Shown: positions 1-10,007 of the stretch, piece by piece
Position numbering within the stretch: position 1 is the stretch's first letter
Layout: the number at the start of each line of letters is the position of its first letter
The notes under the pieces: generated by a model
What the model saw: only the letters and a program-made list of their open reading frames with translations
The model's database searches: none
Told to the model about the DNA's origin: nothing
NCBI GenBank assembly: GCA_022592435.1
Contig: JABYQS010000361.1
Coordinates: 1-27,214, forward strand
DNA: 27,214 nucleotides
From: Cerioporus squamosus
Taxonomy: Eukaryota; Basidiomycota; Agaricomycetes; Polyporales; Polyporaceae
Direction: 5' to 3'
Made by a program: the position numbers and the translations under genes

Positions 1-3000
1 CATGGTCAGTAGCGCGCACTATACCACTGTATCGTGGTCTCTGACTCGCCATGACTTGCCAACCATAGGTCGGTGTTCCTGAGATGTCGTTCAACTTCTG
101 GGCGGCCAAGTTTCTTGCTAAGGGTACGAGTCGAATCATAGTGTTCCCTTGGTTCTGTGCGCTGACGTACCGCAAGGCTACAAGGTCGGACGTGTCGACC
201 AAGCAGAGACCGCCCTTGGCGCCGAGATGCGCGTTGCAGCCGACAAGAAGAGCAAGAAGGCTTCCGCTGCCGACAAGGCGAAGGACAAAATCGTCAGGCG
301 CGAGCTCAACAAGGTTTACACTAACGGCACTCTGGTCGACGAGGAACTCCTCACCGATGAACAAGCGGGACACTGCGTCTCCATCCGCGAAGAGGACACT
401 CCTGAGAGCAAGGATGGGCGGCAAACATTCGGTATATGCGTGCTGGACAGCGCGACGAGTGAGTTCAACTTGAGCGCGTTCGAGGACGATGTCTGCCGGA
501 CGAAGCTCGAGACGATGATGCGCCAGCTACGTCCTAAAGAGATTGTGTTCACGAAGGTGCGTGTCACTCACCGTTGCCGTGTGTATATCCGCTGAACTGC
601 TTGCTGCAGGGCAATTTATCCGTGTCTACGACTCGCTTGCTCAAGTCAATCCTGCCCGGCAACTGCCTATGGACCAGCCTGCGCGAAAGCGAAGGGCTGA
701 AGTTCCAGGAGACAATCAAGGAGCTTAAGAAGCTTTACCCCGCAGGCGAGGATGACGACGAGATGGCGGACAACCCACACGGTTTGAGTAATGCAGTTCC
801 CGAGTCTATCCGGAAGATGCTCCCTTATAGGGGCGCCATCGAGGCTCTGGGGTCGATGATTTGGTACGTTACGAGGGTCTGCTTCGGTTTACTCTTCCGC
901 ACGATCACTGACCACGCGTACAACAGGTACTTACACACCCTCAACATCGACAAGGATATATTAAGCATGAAGAACTTCAATGTGTACGACCCCATGAAGC
1001 GCGGACAGGGTCTCGTCCTGGATGGTCAAACTCTCGCGCATATCGAGGTAAATCTCATTGTTCTTACTTGCGTGGCCTGCTCTGACGTGTATACTTCTTA
1101 CAGGTCCTACAGAACAGTGAAGGGACCGAAGAAGGAACCCTTCTGAAGCTGCTCAGCAGATGTATAACGCCATCTGGTTAGTTACAACTCGTTTCCATCG
1201 CTTGCCCTATGCTGACGCGCATGACGCAGGCAAGCGACTCTTCCGTATCTGGCTGTGTATGCCGCTCAGAGAGGTCTCCGACATCAACGCCAGGCTCGAC
1301 GCCGTGCAAGACCTCCTCGACCACCCGACCTTCGAGCAACAGTTTACCTCAATCGCGAAGGGCCTTCCTGACCTCGAACGTATCGTGTCTCGCATTCATG
1401 CGAAGAACTGCAAGGTCAAGGACTTCCTCAAGGTCTTGAAGGTTCGTGATCATGCTTGTTTCGTGATGGCCCAAATCGTCCTGACCCTCCTTTGCGTATG
1501 AAACAGGCATTCAAGGACTTGAGCAAGGGTCTCGCCGAGCTAGCAGATACCGCCGACTCCTTCGCATCGAAGGCAATCCCTGGTCTCCTGCGGTCGGCCC
1601 CGGACTTGACGCCGAATCTAAAGCATGTCAAGGCGATGTTCCAGACCCCGGAGGATAGTGAGTGCAGCCGTCACTAGGTGTTCAGACCATGCTGGGATGC
1701 TGACGTCGCCGTAGATGCCGACGAGCTCGTTCCGGAGGACGGCAAAGACGAGGTTTATGACAACGTCATGTCTGAGATCAACGACCTCGAGGACGAGCTG
1801 AAGGCGGCGCTCAAGAAGATTCGCAAGGAAACTGGGTACGCGACCTCTCCTCTTCTCTGACTGCGGTGCTGACCGTGTTGCGTTCAGTCTGGACGCCTCG
1901 TACTGGCACAGCGCCCAGGGCACCAAGGAAATCTACCTCGTCCAGCTGCAAGGCAAAGAGAAGGACAAGGCCCCCAAGGGCTGGACTATCGGTGGCACGA
2001 CCAAGGCTGCGAAGCGCTACGTCGTCCCTGCACTGCAGCCTACCATCCGGAAGCTCAAGGAGGCGCGGGAGAACCGTAACACGGCGATCAAGGAGTTCAA
2101 GAGCCGGCTCTTCGCAGAGTTCGACGCCGACCGCGGCGTGTGGCTGCGTGCAATCCGCGTGCTGGCGGAGCTCGACTGTCTGTTCAGCCTGGCGAAGGCG
2201 TCGAGCGCGCTGGGAGAGCCTGTATGCAGGCCGGAGCTAGTCGAGGGGGACGAGGCGTTTGTGGACTTTGAGGAGTTGAGGCATCCGGCGTTGGTAAGCC
2301 TGAAGGGGGACTTCATACCTAACGACGTTAGGCTTGGTGGGGATGTCGGGAGGATTGCTTTGTTGACTGGTGCGTGTGCCTTGTTGTGGGTTCGCTTGGA
2401 TCCTTGTGCTGACGTGACTGCGTACAGGGCCTAACATGGGGTGCGTAACTGGGTTTGTTACGTTCTGCGTGTACTGAGACATGATGTGCGTTTTGCATCT
2501 TGCAGAGGAAAGTCAACTGTGAGTACACGCCTTCTTTGTGAACTATTGCATCGCTGACGACTGTCCCAGGCTATGCGTATGACCGCCACCGGCATAGTGA
2601 GCATCCATGAGAACTTTAGCGCTGGCTCCAGCTGACAGCGAAGCATAGATCATGGCACAACTCGGGATGCTCGTTCCGGCGAAGAAGGCTCGGTAGGTCT
2701 TGTGTCTCCGTCTCGGATCTTCGAGGTAGCTCATTACGCCCCCAGTCTCTGCCCTGTCGACTCTATCCTGACGAGAATGGGAGCGTACGACAACATGTTC
2801 TCGAATGCCAGCACCTTCAAGGTCGAACTGGACGAATGGTATGTATTGATGGGTTCACCGATCGTCTACCGTGCTCAAGGAATCACATAGCTGTAAGATC
2901 CTTCGGGACGCGACGCCAAAGTCGTTCGTCATCCTTGATGGTGAGTGGAACAGAATCATTCTTGTCCGACCATTCTGACGAGACTTCGCAGAGCTTGGAC

Positions 3001-3622
3001 GAGGGACATCGACATACGTGAGTATGACGTGTATGCTTGTTCTGTGTCGTGTGGTAACCTCGCTACAGGATGGCATGGCAATTGCGGGCGCTGTCCTCCA
3101 CCAACTCGCTACCCACACGCTCTCTCTATCGTTCTTCGCCACCCACTATGGCTCCCTCACGGACGACTACGCATATCATCCTAATGTGCGCAACATGCAC
3201 ATGAAGACCCTCGTGGACGACGAGAAGCGGGAGGTATGTTCTACGATCTCTCCCTGACCGCCCGATCAAGCTGACGCTCTCCCTCTCCCTAGCTCGTCTT
3301 CCTCTACAAGCTCGTCGACGGCGTCGCGGGCTCGTCCTTCGGAACGCACGTCGCCAACCTTGCTGGAGTGCCCCTCGAAGTCGTCGAGCGCGCGGAAGTG
3401 GTCTCCAAGGACTTCGCGAAGCACTTCAAGGAGAAGCTCGAGGGGAAGAAGACGAAGGTCTCCGGCCGCCTCCCGCTCGTCGCGCAGGCGGACTTTGCGT
3501 ACCTGTACAAGCTCGCCACTGGCGTGCTCGAGATGCCGGAGGACAAGGTTCGGAGGCGGGAGATCCTCAGGGTGCTCAAGGGCGCTGTGCGGGGGAGCTT
3601 GAAGGAGTGCGCTGAGGCCTGA
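1..3622 (+). CDS. MSH6: DNA mismatch repair protein MSH6, 3' part (5' end outside window)
   Basis: MutS-family ATPase; with MSH2 it forms MutS-alpha, which binds base mismatches and small loops in the nucleus. Only the part from the end of the mismatch-binding region onward is here. I read exons 1-4, 69-123, 177-556, 610-863, 927-1047, 1104-1176, 1230-1441, 1507-1657, 1715-1835, 1888-2369, 2428-2440, 2506-2518, 2570-2596, 2649-2692, 2746-2838, 2891-2940, 2992-3017, 3069-3233 and 3293-3622. The frame holds throughout. Family marks seen: MSFNFWAAKFLAKGYKVGRVDQ at the connector entry, the Walker A loop GPNMGGKST over 2428-2518, MRMTATGIIMAQLGMLVPA, the signature FSNASTFKVELDE (near 2790-2838), Walker B VILDELGRGTST (2925-3014) and the FFATHYGSL segment (near 3140). 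The protein ends in a dimerisation helix region rich in Lys/Glu. All catalytic motifs look intact. Confidence 0.96.
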
Positions 3623-4018
3623 GGCTTGGGGCTTGGTGGGAGGTGAACGCCATTTGGAGATGCTGACTTTGGAACGTGGCCTGGTGCTTCTTGCTATCAT
3701 TCATATTGCTCTTGCTCTGCCGTTTGCTCTGATCATTGTACTATACTTGCACATACCTATCCTACTACTAATCGCGTTGTACAAAGTCACCTCTTGAAGT
3801 AAGACTGCTGTAGTCATTTCTTAGAGGATTCATCACATTGAACCGCTTTTGAACGCTTCGACGCGAAAGCTCCCAACTCTGGGAGAAACAGATGCAGAGA
3901 GCAGCAGGGGGATGTAGTGACATCATCATGGCGGCTGGCCGTGGCATGGTGAAAAATGATATGGCTTACAATCCAAGCGCTGAGCCCCGCTGCCAGCGCG
4001 GCATTCCGAGTCCGAGTC
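3623..4018. other. MSH6 3' flank, no gene seen
   Basis: This stretch holds the likely 3' UTR and end-processing region of MSH6, with T-rich runs after 3690. I see no family motif or convincing splice structure. Open frames here are short or lie antisense to MSH6. Confidence 0.5.
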
Positions 4019-4027
4019 GTCCATGTA
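4019..4027 (+). repeat. Target site duplication, left copy
   Basis: GTCCATGTA directly abuts the left end of the transposon and is repeated exactly at 4884-4892. Confidence 0.88.
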
Positions 4028-4050
4028 GGATAATTCTATTTGGAAACCCC
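4028..4050 (+). repeat. Left terminal inverted repeat
   Basis: 23 bp, reverse complement of 4861-4883 with no mismatch. It runs into a further palindrome inside the element. Confidence 0.9.
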
Positions 4051-4073
4051 GGTTCCGCCGTGAAACCGGGGTT
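4045..4073. repeat. Subterminal hairpin inside the transposon
   Basis: AACCCCGGTT at 4045-4054 and its reverse complement AACCGGGGTT at 4064-4073 enclose a 9-nt loop. It overlaps the inner edge of the left terminal repeat. Confidence 0.75.
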
Positions 4074-4860
4074 CTACGACTTATAATCGGCCAGTCAGTG
4101 TTAGGATGGGTTTCAAGGTCGGCCGGAAGTTTAGCGCTGGCCGGCCTGGAAGCGCCGAATCCAGTCGCCCGTGCTGTCGTCCCCCATGATGGCAAGGACC
4201 GCATGCAACACTGCAGATTCGAGTTCATTTATTCCCCTAGGCCTGAATATCGCACTCTCTATATCTCAACACAGTACTGACTGTGTGGTCAGTCACCACA
4301 GACTCGCAGCCTGAGTTCCGACCTTCCGGGTCCGAGTCCGAGTTTTTTCTTGAGTCTAACCCAGACCAGCCACGCCGAGTGCTATGGGATGGTAGCTCGG
4401 AGGCAACCGGTTAGCATTCCGAGTCTGGAACCAGTCTGCTAGCGACAGCTACGGCAGACTTGTGCGACCTGGGTCAAATGTACGATGGGGGATGGGACAG
4501 TACTACTTGGTCCTCTCGGGCTAATCGGTCGAGGAGTCGCCCACTGGTATCACACTGACGTTGAATTACTTTGCTTGTATTCCTAACGACCTTCTGGTAC
4601 TCATGTGTCTATGAGTTGGTGGATTATCAATTTGTTTAACCTCATATCAACTCGCACGTTGCTAGACGTTGCTGCATACAGCGGCTTGACGTTGCGCGCG
4701 CTTGGATGTAAGGGTGGCGCCACACGACGGCGCCGTGACTGCCCTTGCCTGTTTGGGATAATACAGAGCGCTTACCGGCCGGCCTCTCGGAGCCAGTTTG
4801 GAAACCTGGGTTGCGAGAAACCGGGTTTCCTAACAGGCAACCCGGGTTCTGCATGCACCC

Positions 4861-4883
4861 GGGGTTTCCAAATAGAATTATCC
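4861..4883 (-). repeat. Right terminal inverted repeat
   Basis: 23 bp, reverse complement of 4028-4050 with no mismatch. Several AACCCGGG-like blocks precede it (4806-4860). Confidence 0.9.
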
Positions 4884-4892
4884 GTCCATGTA
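4884..4892 (+). repeat. Target site duplication, right copy
   Basis: GTCCATGTA directly abuts the right end of the transposon. The host sequence then continues with a second, partial copy of the motif (CGTCCATG), so the original target held a short direct repeat. Confidence 0.88.
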
Positions 4893-5027
4893 CGTCCATG
4901 CCGAGGCCGAGCAAACTCTGAGTCTCCTCCCCCACTCTGAGTCAATACACCCGTCAATCGTCTGCCTAGGGGAGACAGCTTTTTTCTCCCTTCTATCCTT
5001 GTCCATACCACCGCCCAGCTTCTTCCG

Positions 5028-6095
5028 ATGTCTGCATCCCATCCCGAACCAGCGAGGAAACGTGCCCGCCTGAATGAGGGTTCGCCGGAATCTAGTATCG
5101 AGGACCTGGTACACAACGAAGAACTCTGGCTCGACGATGGCAATCTCGTCCTGGTCACTGGCAAAACCGCATTTAAGGTGTATAGGGGTCTATTGGCAGC
5201 ACAGTCACCCGTGTTCGCAGACATGTTCGCCACGGCTGCCCCCGACTCAGAGGAGATGCTCGACGGCAGCCCGGTGGTGCACTTGTCGGACTCGCCCGAG
5301 GATATGAGCCACTTTCTCCGGGCACTTCTGCCCAAGGCCCAACGACGGTAAGTACGTGTCTACTCGCTGTTGTTGCCAGAGTGCTTACGGATATGTCCCT
5401 CCGGGTTCAATAGGGTTTATGTCATCCCCGGGGAGGAGCCCTTCACCTTCATGCAGTTGTCGGCGCTCGTTCGTCTTGCCCACAAGTACCAGATAGAGGA
5501 TGTGCAGAGCCAAGCCATGGCTAGCCTCAAAACGTACTTTGCCGACAACTTCAAAGATTGGAACGGGGATGGCGCAGTTCCCTTCCCGGAACCTGAACCC
5601 GCGACCGGAATCGAAATGGTCCATCTCGCGCGTCTCACTCATTCCCCAAAGCTACTCCCCTTCGCGCTCTACTTCTGTACCATGGGCAGTAGTGATGTGT
5701 TAGATGGGTGGCGCCGTGAAGACGGCACAGTGGTTCGCCTCGAAGCGGACGACCTGAAGAAATTTGTCTCAGGATACGGCAAGCTTCTACGGATGACGGA
5801 CTCCGTTGTATCCGCGATCTTCACACAGACGCCCTCGCTGGGATGTGGATCTCGTGCGCATTGTCGCTCGGCTTTGCTTGATATCCGGGAGGATATCCTT
5901 GATCATGATGCATACCCTGAGCCACCGTTGCTTCACACTTGGGAAAACATTATAGAAAGTTCGCGGGGCAAACATGCCCTTTGCCGGGCCTGTTCCGCGA
6001 TGCTGATCACAAATGACTATAATGAACGCTCAAAATTGTGGAAGTTGCTCCCCGCTCTGTTCGGGCTGACTATAGACGGATGGGAGTCTGAGTAG
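5028..6095 (+). CDS. BTB/POZ domain protein, paralog 1
   Basis: Two exons, 5028-5347 and 5414-6095, joined by a 66-nt intron, give 333 residues. The BTB fold lies at about residues 30-150: LWLDDGNLVLVTGKTAFKVY, then LLAAQSPVFADMF, then a VVHLSDSPEDM strand, with the intron before FTFMQLSALVRLAHKYQIEDVQ. A C-terminal region follows with GWRREDGTV (near residue 230), C-x5-C in GCGSRAHCRS and C-x2-C in LCRACSA, ending LLPALFGL. BTB domains mediate dimerisation and often Cullin-3 binding; partners here are unknown. The ATG chosen gives a Lys/Arg-rich lead and is the first in frame upstream of the domain. A transposon sits in the promoter. A likely 3' UTR intron follows (6117-6185). The gene looks intact. 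Confidence 0.9.
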
Positions 6096-6116
6096 AGGAA
6101 TGGTTCAGTAGGACAG

Positions 6117-6185
6117 GTACGTGGACATTTTGGGTATTGTAGCGACACTCACTCGTGCTGATCACCAACATGGCACAACTTCTAG
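6117..6185 (+). other. Probable 3' UTR intron of BTB gene 1
   Basis: The stop codon ends at 6095. A good donor (CAG|GTACGT) starts at 6117, a branch-like GCTGAT lies near 6157, and the acceptor TTCTAG ends at 6185, giving a 69-nt intron of the size usual here. Similar donors follow the stops of paralogs 2, 3 and 4. Confidence 0.5.
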
Positions 6186-7080
6186 GTCTCAGGCTCAAAG
6201 AACACATTTTTCGACCCCTCAATATGCATGCTAGCGCTACCGATGTCGACATTACTTGTGTTCCATGACATGCAAGTTGGGGTCTAAGGCCTGAGGTTCG
6301 TCCGTCCCATCGACTTGACCAGGGTTTTGTACTTGTTCCCTGACTGCTGATAAAGTAGGAGAATAAATGATAGGGATCACTGCAGGGCAGTCTCGAGAAC
6401 AAACGGTCGGATGTCCGTCGGGATGTACTTACGTCTCAGGCGTCAGAACGTCACACTCGGTGATGTCATGTTGACCAAACGCATCCTTTCGCCGGCATCC
6501 GCATCGAGTCGGAGCGCGCCCTGCTCGGGTATGTCCAGATGATGCTACTAACCACTTCGCTCAGTCATTCGACAAAGGCTTGCTGCTCTCGCGGTATTCT
6601 GCAAAGCCTGCGTGTCGCGCAGGGGGTTCACCGCAGTCGGCGGCCATCGAGGATCAGGGTGTCATGCGGAACACGTCGAGTACTATTTCCGTCATAGACC
6701 CTCGCATTCCGGCTGTGTGGTGCATCTTCCCTATGGAACGGCCCTGGTACACTGGCACAATGATGAATACAAGTCCCTCAATCATTCAATATCATAGGCA
6801 AGGTGAGATTGGTGCGCCCGAGTGCGGAGAGTGGCAGACTCATTTCTCAATCTCCCCAGGGCCCTCAACGCATACTCCCCAAGCCGTGACTGCTGCAGGC
6901 CACCGTTATGAGCGCACACGAGGCCTCCGATGTCGGGCGGGGCATAAGACCGTGAGTCGCCCTTGGGATCTGCATGCCGAGTCCTTCCTGCGGTCAACGC
7001 GTCTGACTAGGCTAACATGGAGACTGGAAACCACAGCCGCAGAGCGAGGTGGTTCAACACGAAGAGACGATCCTTGGTGG
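6186..7080. other. Intergenic stretch, no gene recognised
   Basis: One plus-strand open frame covers 6580-7146 (188 codons) but overlaps the P450 start and shows no known motif. A different frame at 6612-6797 has a protein-like run (VHLPYGTALVHWHNDEYKS) that I cannot assign. It could be a relic of a lost gene. The last part must hold the P450 promoter. Confidence 0.4.
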
Positions 7081-7088
7081 TATAAAGG
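7081..7088 (+). promoter_or_regulatory. TATA box of the P450 gene
   Basis: TATAAAGG lies 53 bp before the P450 ATG at 7134, the spacing expected for a fungal core promoter with a short 5' UTR. Confidence 0.6.
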
Positions 7089-7133
7089 CAAAGCAGAGTC
7101 ACTGAGCCTACTGCAATCTAAACCTGCTCTCCA

Positions 7134-9567
7134 ATGTCCTTCCTAGCGATCGTCGTGCTCGGGGTCATCTGCTGTGCCTACATCGTGCGGAATTTGCGAT
7201 TCTTCTCTCGCTCCACGCTGGACAACATCCGGGGTCCTCCAGCAGCGTCATGGTATAAAGGTGTGTGCATCGGTTTCATCATTGCGCTCATGAGGCTGAC
7301 CAGCGCATCCTAGGACACATGGGCCAACTTCTCAACCTGAATGCTCACCAGTTCCGCAAGGAGCTAGAAGCGGACTACCCGGGCATGGTCAAACTATCAG
7401 GCGTGTTCGGCGTACGTCCTGGCCATCCCATAGCATTCAAGCTATCGCGCTGACCACTGCAGGCCAGAAACCGAATCTGCTCGTATCTGACCCCGCTGCA
7501 TTGCACACCGTGTTGATTAAGGAGCATCACATCTTCGAGGAGCCGGCGACCCACCTTGTGTGAGTATCCGATTCATAGATTACATGACCCTGTATTGGTG
7601 AACGTGACGTTGACGCACAGCCCCTCCTTGACAGTCCCAACCATCTCATGTTTGGCCCGGGACTCGTCTCGATCGACGGTGAGACAAAGCCTGTACCGCT
7701 GCCATTCCTTTGGGTAAACGAAAATAACAGGGGACTGGCACAAGAAGCAGAGGAAGATCCTGAACCCGGCATTCTCGCTTGCAGCGCTGCGACTCACCGT
7801 TCCGATCATGTACGGGGTTGCGTACAAGGTCAGCACCACTCGAAGTGCAGTTATGTCAACCAGCTAACTCTCTGTTGTCCCCGAAGCTGCGTGATGCCCT
7901 GGCATCGCGAGTTACGGATAGTGATTGGTCGGAAATCGACATGCTCGGCTGAATCAGTCGCGGGACGCTTGAACTTGTAGCTCAAGCTGCCCTGGGTGGC
8001 ACTCTCGACCCGCTCGAAGACGATCAACCCGGTGAATATGGGCAGGCCTTGAAGCTACTCTTGTATGTATACGTTTCGTAGGTAATGCGTTCAACGACTT
8101 ATATCACCTTCCTGCACAGCCCATCCCTGGCAAAATTGGCAATAGTCCGTCGGCTCGTAGTGACACCTCGTCTGGTCAAGATGGGGTCGCCGCAGTTCCG
8201 TAGGCGCATCGTGGAGATGATTCCATATGCACCCTTGCAGCAGATCAGGAAGGTTGTCGACGTCATGGAGGCCAATGCTAGACGGATTATCGACGAGAAG
8301 CTGGATGCTATTCATCGCAAGGACGACACTGTCTTGGCCCAGATCGGCGGTGGTAAAGACATCCTGAGCACCTTCCGTAAGTCTCTTCCATTCAAGCCCA
8401 TCGAACCATATTGTTGACGGGCTCACGTGTGATTAGTGCGGGGCAACATGGATGCGTCTGGCAATATAACGCTCTCTAGGGAGGAACTCGTCGCACAGGT
8501 TTCGTGCGTACACACAGTCTAGCGATGTGAGCTCTGTGCACTGACGCAGCGATCCACAGGACCCTGATCTTCGCCGGTACTGATACAACCTCGTGCGCCA
8601 CCGCTCGGACCATTCATCTCTTGACGCAGTACCCGGATGTGCAGACCAAGCTTCGCGAAGAGGTCGTTGCCGCCCACCTGGAGAAGGGCACCGAACTGAT
8701 GTATGACGACTTGTTCGACTTGCCCTATCTGGAGGCTGTGTGCCGCGAGAGTCTGCGTCTGTGAGTATCCATCCATGTAGACTGTGAACGCAGGCTGTTG
8801 ACTCACGTCCTGCGGACTGATCAGCTATCCTCCGGCATCCATCCTATCAAAGAAGCGAGTCTGAGTTTCAGAATCTACATTCAGCGGTAGACAGTCGCTC
8901 AACCCTCCTTCAGCCCACGACAGGACACTGTGCTTCCCCTGCACAACCCGATCCGGGGCGCCGATGGACAGGAAATTGACGAGATCCATGTTCCGAAGGG
9001 CACGAACGTGATTGTGGGCGTCCAAGCGATGAACAGGGCCAAGGAGCTATGGGGAGAAGACGCCGACGAGTTTAAGCCCGAGCGGTGGCTTTCTAATCTT
9101 CCGGAATCCGTGATTCAGGCGCACATCCCGGGTGTGTACTCGAACATGTGAGTGCGAGAAGCACGGGATTGTCTTGCCATGGTCTGAAACAATACATACT
9201 GATATCATTCCACTACGGCTAGGATGACGTTCCTCGGAGGCGGTCGCGCGTGCATGTATGTCCTCCAATAATCCCGGACAGAGTGATTATAGTGAAACTG
9301 ACACGTATCATGCAGCGGATTCAAGTTCGCGCAGTTGGATATGAGTGAGTCACGGTGCAATTGGTCGGGTCGGATGCCAGGCGAAGAAGCACTAACCGGA
9401 TGGCTTCAGAGGTGTTCCTCTCTATCCTTTTGGAAAACTTCGCCTTCGAACTCTCCGACACTCCAATCCGCTGGAACTACGCGGGTATCCGGTTTCCCAC
9501 CGCCGGATCGTCGGAGAAGCCTCAGCTTCCGGTCAAGGTGAAGAGAATCAACAGCAAGATTGATTAG
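7134..9567 (+). pseudogene. Microsomal cytochrome P450 with an in-frame stop
   Basis: Fourteen exons keep one frame of 546 codons: 7134-7260, 7314-7411, 7468-7559, 7635-7678, 7731-7828, 7887-8062, 8120-8376, 8437-8503, 8560-8760, 8825-8858, 8924-9147, 9223-9255, 9316-9344, 9410-9567. It starts with a membrane anchor (FLAIVVLGVICCAYIV). Further marks are the C-helix WHKKQRKILNPAF, the I-helix AGTDTT near residue 325, ExxR in CRESLRL, PERW, and the haem loop FLGGGRACIG with Cys near 483. A haem-thiolate monooxygenase of an ER-bound fungal class is expected; the substrate is unknown. Codon 175 is TGA (7950-7952), where DMLG*ISRGTLELVAQ is read; relatives should carry Trp. The frame is otherwise complete, so this is a young pseudogene, a null allele or a base error. 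The junction 8858/8924 uses a weak donor (GTCTGA). Confidence 0.88.
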
Positions 9568-10007
9568 ACGAGGGTGAGACTTCTCAGGCTGCGGACCATA
9601 GAGCTTCTCAGCGGAGTATGTGTCCGGCATCTTCAATAAGTGTCAGCGCCGCCGTGCGCACCGTGTCCCTATTAATAATTACCACCACTTGCGGCTGCTC
9701 AGATAGTACTTAGAAGTTGTTGGTTGTTGCGTCTGCCCCGTAATAAAACGTACTCCGAGTCCCAACGGGACTCGAACTTCCGAACTTTCTGATTTTGCCA
9801 GCTCGACTCGACTCGCTTCGCCTCGGAGTAATGTTAGCATGGTGAGCGATAGTACGGGCGATCAGATGAAGCAACAACGACTCGAACTTGACTCGAACAG
9901 CTCTTTATGTATGTCTATGCATATGTATGCCAGTGCCGAAGGTCGGGCGTCTACCTGGCTTGTCTCCGACCCTCACCTCGCTTTCGACGTTTTTCTTCAT
10001 CATCACC
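9568..10007. other. Intergenic region with Ser/Arg-codon-like GACTCGA repeats and a hairpin
   Basis: No gene is seen. The stretch 9750-9900 is rich in ACTCGA/CTCGAAC words. It includes a perfect 8-bp stem with a 3-nt loop (9756-9774) nested in a wider inverted repeat ACTCCGAG/CTCGGAGT (9752-9759 and 9822-9829). It may be a worn transposon end. The CT-rich run before 10008 is the likely BTB gene 2 leader. Confidence 0.45.
9756..9774. repeat. Short perfect hairpin
   Basis: CGAGTCCC and GGGACTCG pair around AAC. A terminator role is not implied; polymerase II genes do not need one. Confidence 0.5.

Larger units (their letters stand above)
4028..4883. mobile_element. Non-autonomous TIR DNA transposon (MULE-like, MITE-sized, 856 bp)
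   Basis: The two ends are exact inverted copies of each other for 23 bp (4028-4050 and 4861-4883; outer bases GGATAATTCTATTTGG). The element is bracketed by a perfect 9-bp direct repeat GTCCATGTA at 4019-4027 and 4884-4892, a target site duplication. Subterminal regions are also related in inverted orientation (GGCCGG-rich blocks near 4120-4150 and 4775-4795) and carry AACCCGG-type palindromes. No transposase frame is present; internal open frames are under about 110 codons and have no DDE motif. A 9-bp duplication is typical of the Mutator/MULE superfamily, so that assignment is an inference. The right end lies 144 bp before the ATG of BTB gene 1, in its promoter region. Confidence 0.88.

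Noticed and set aside
4605..4940. Open frames inside the transposon as possible transposase
   Set aside because: They are about 100 codons, cross the element boundary and have no DDE/D or zinc-finger motif.
6580..7146. 188-codon plus-strand frame before the P450
   Set aside because: It runs over the P450 TATA box and start codon, shows no motif, and a different frame is equally protein-like in part of it.
9760..9790. Minus strand has GTTCGAGTCCC, another tRNA B-box look-alike
   Set aside because: It is part of the perfect hairpin at 9756-9774, and no cloverleaf can be formed.
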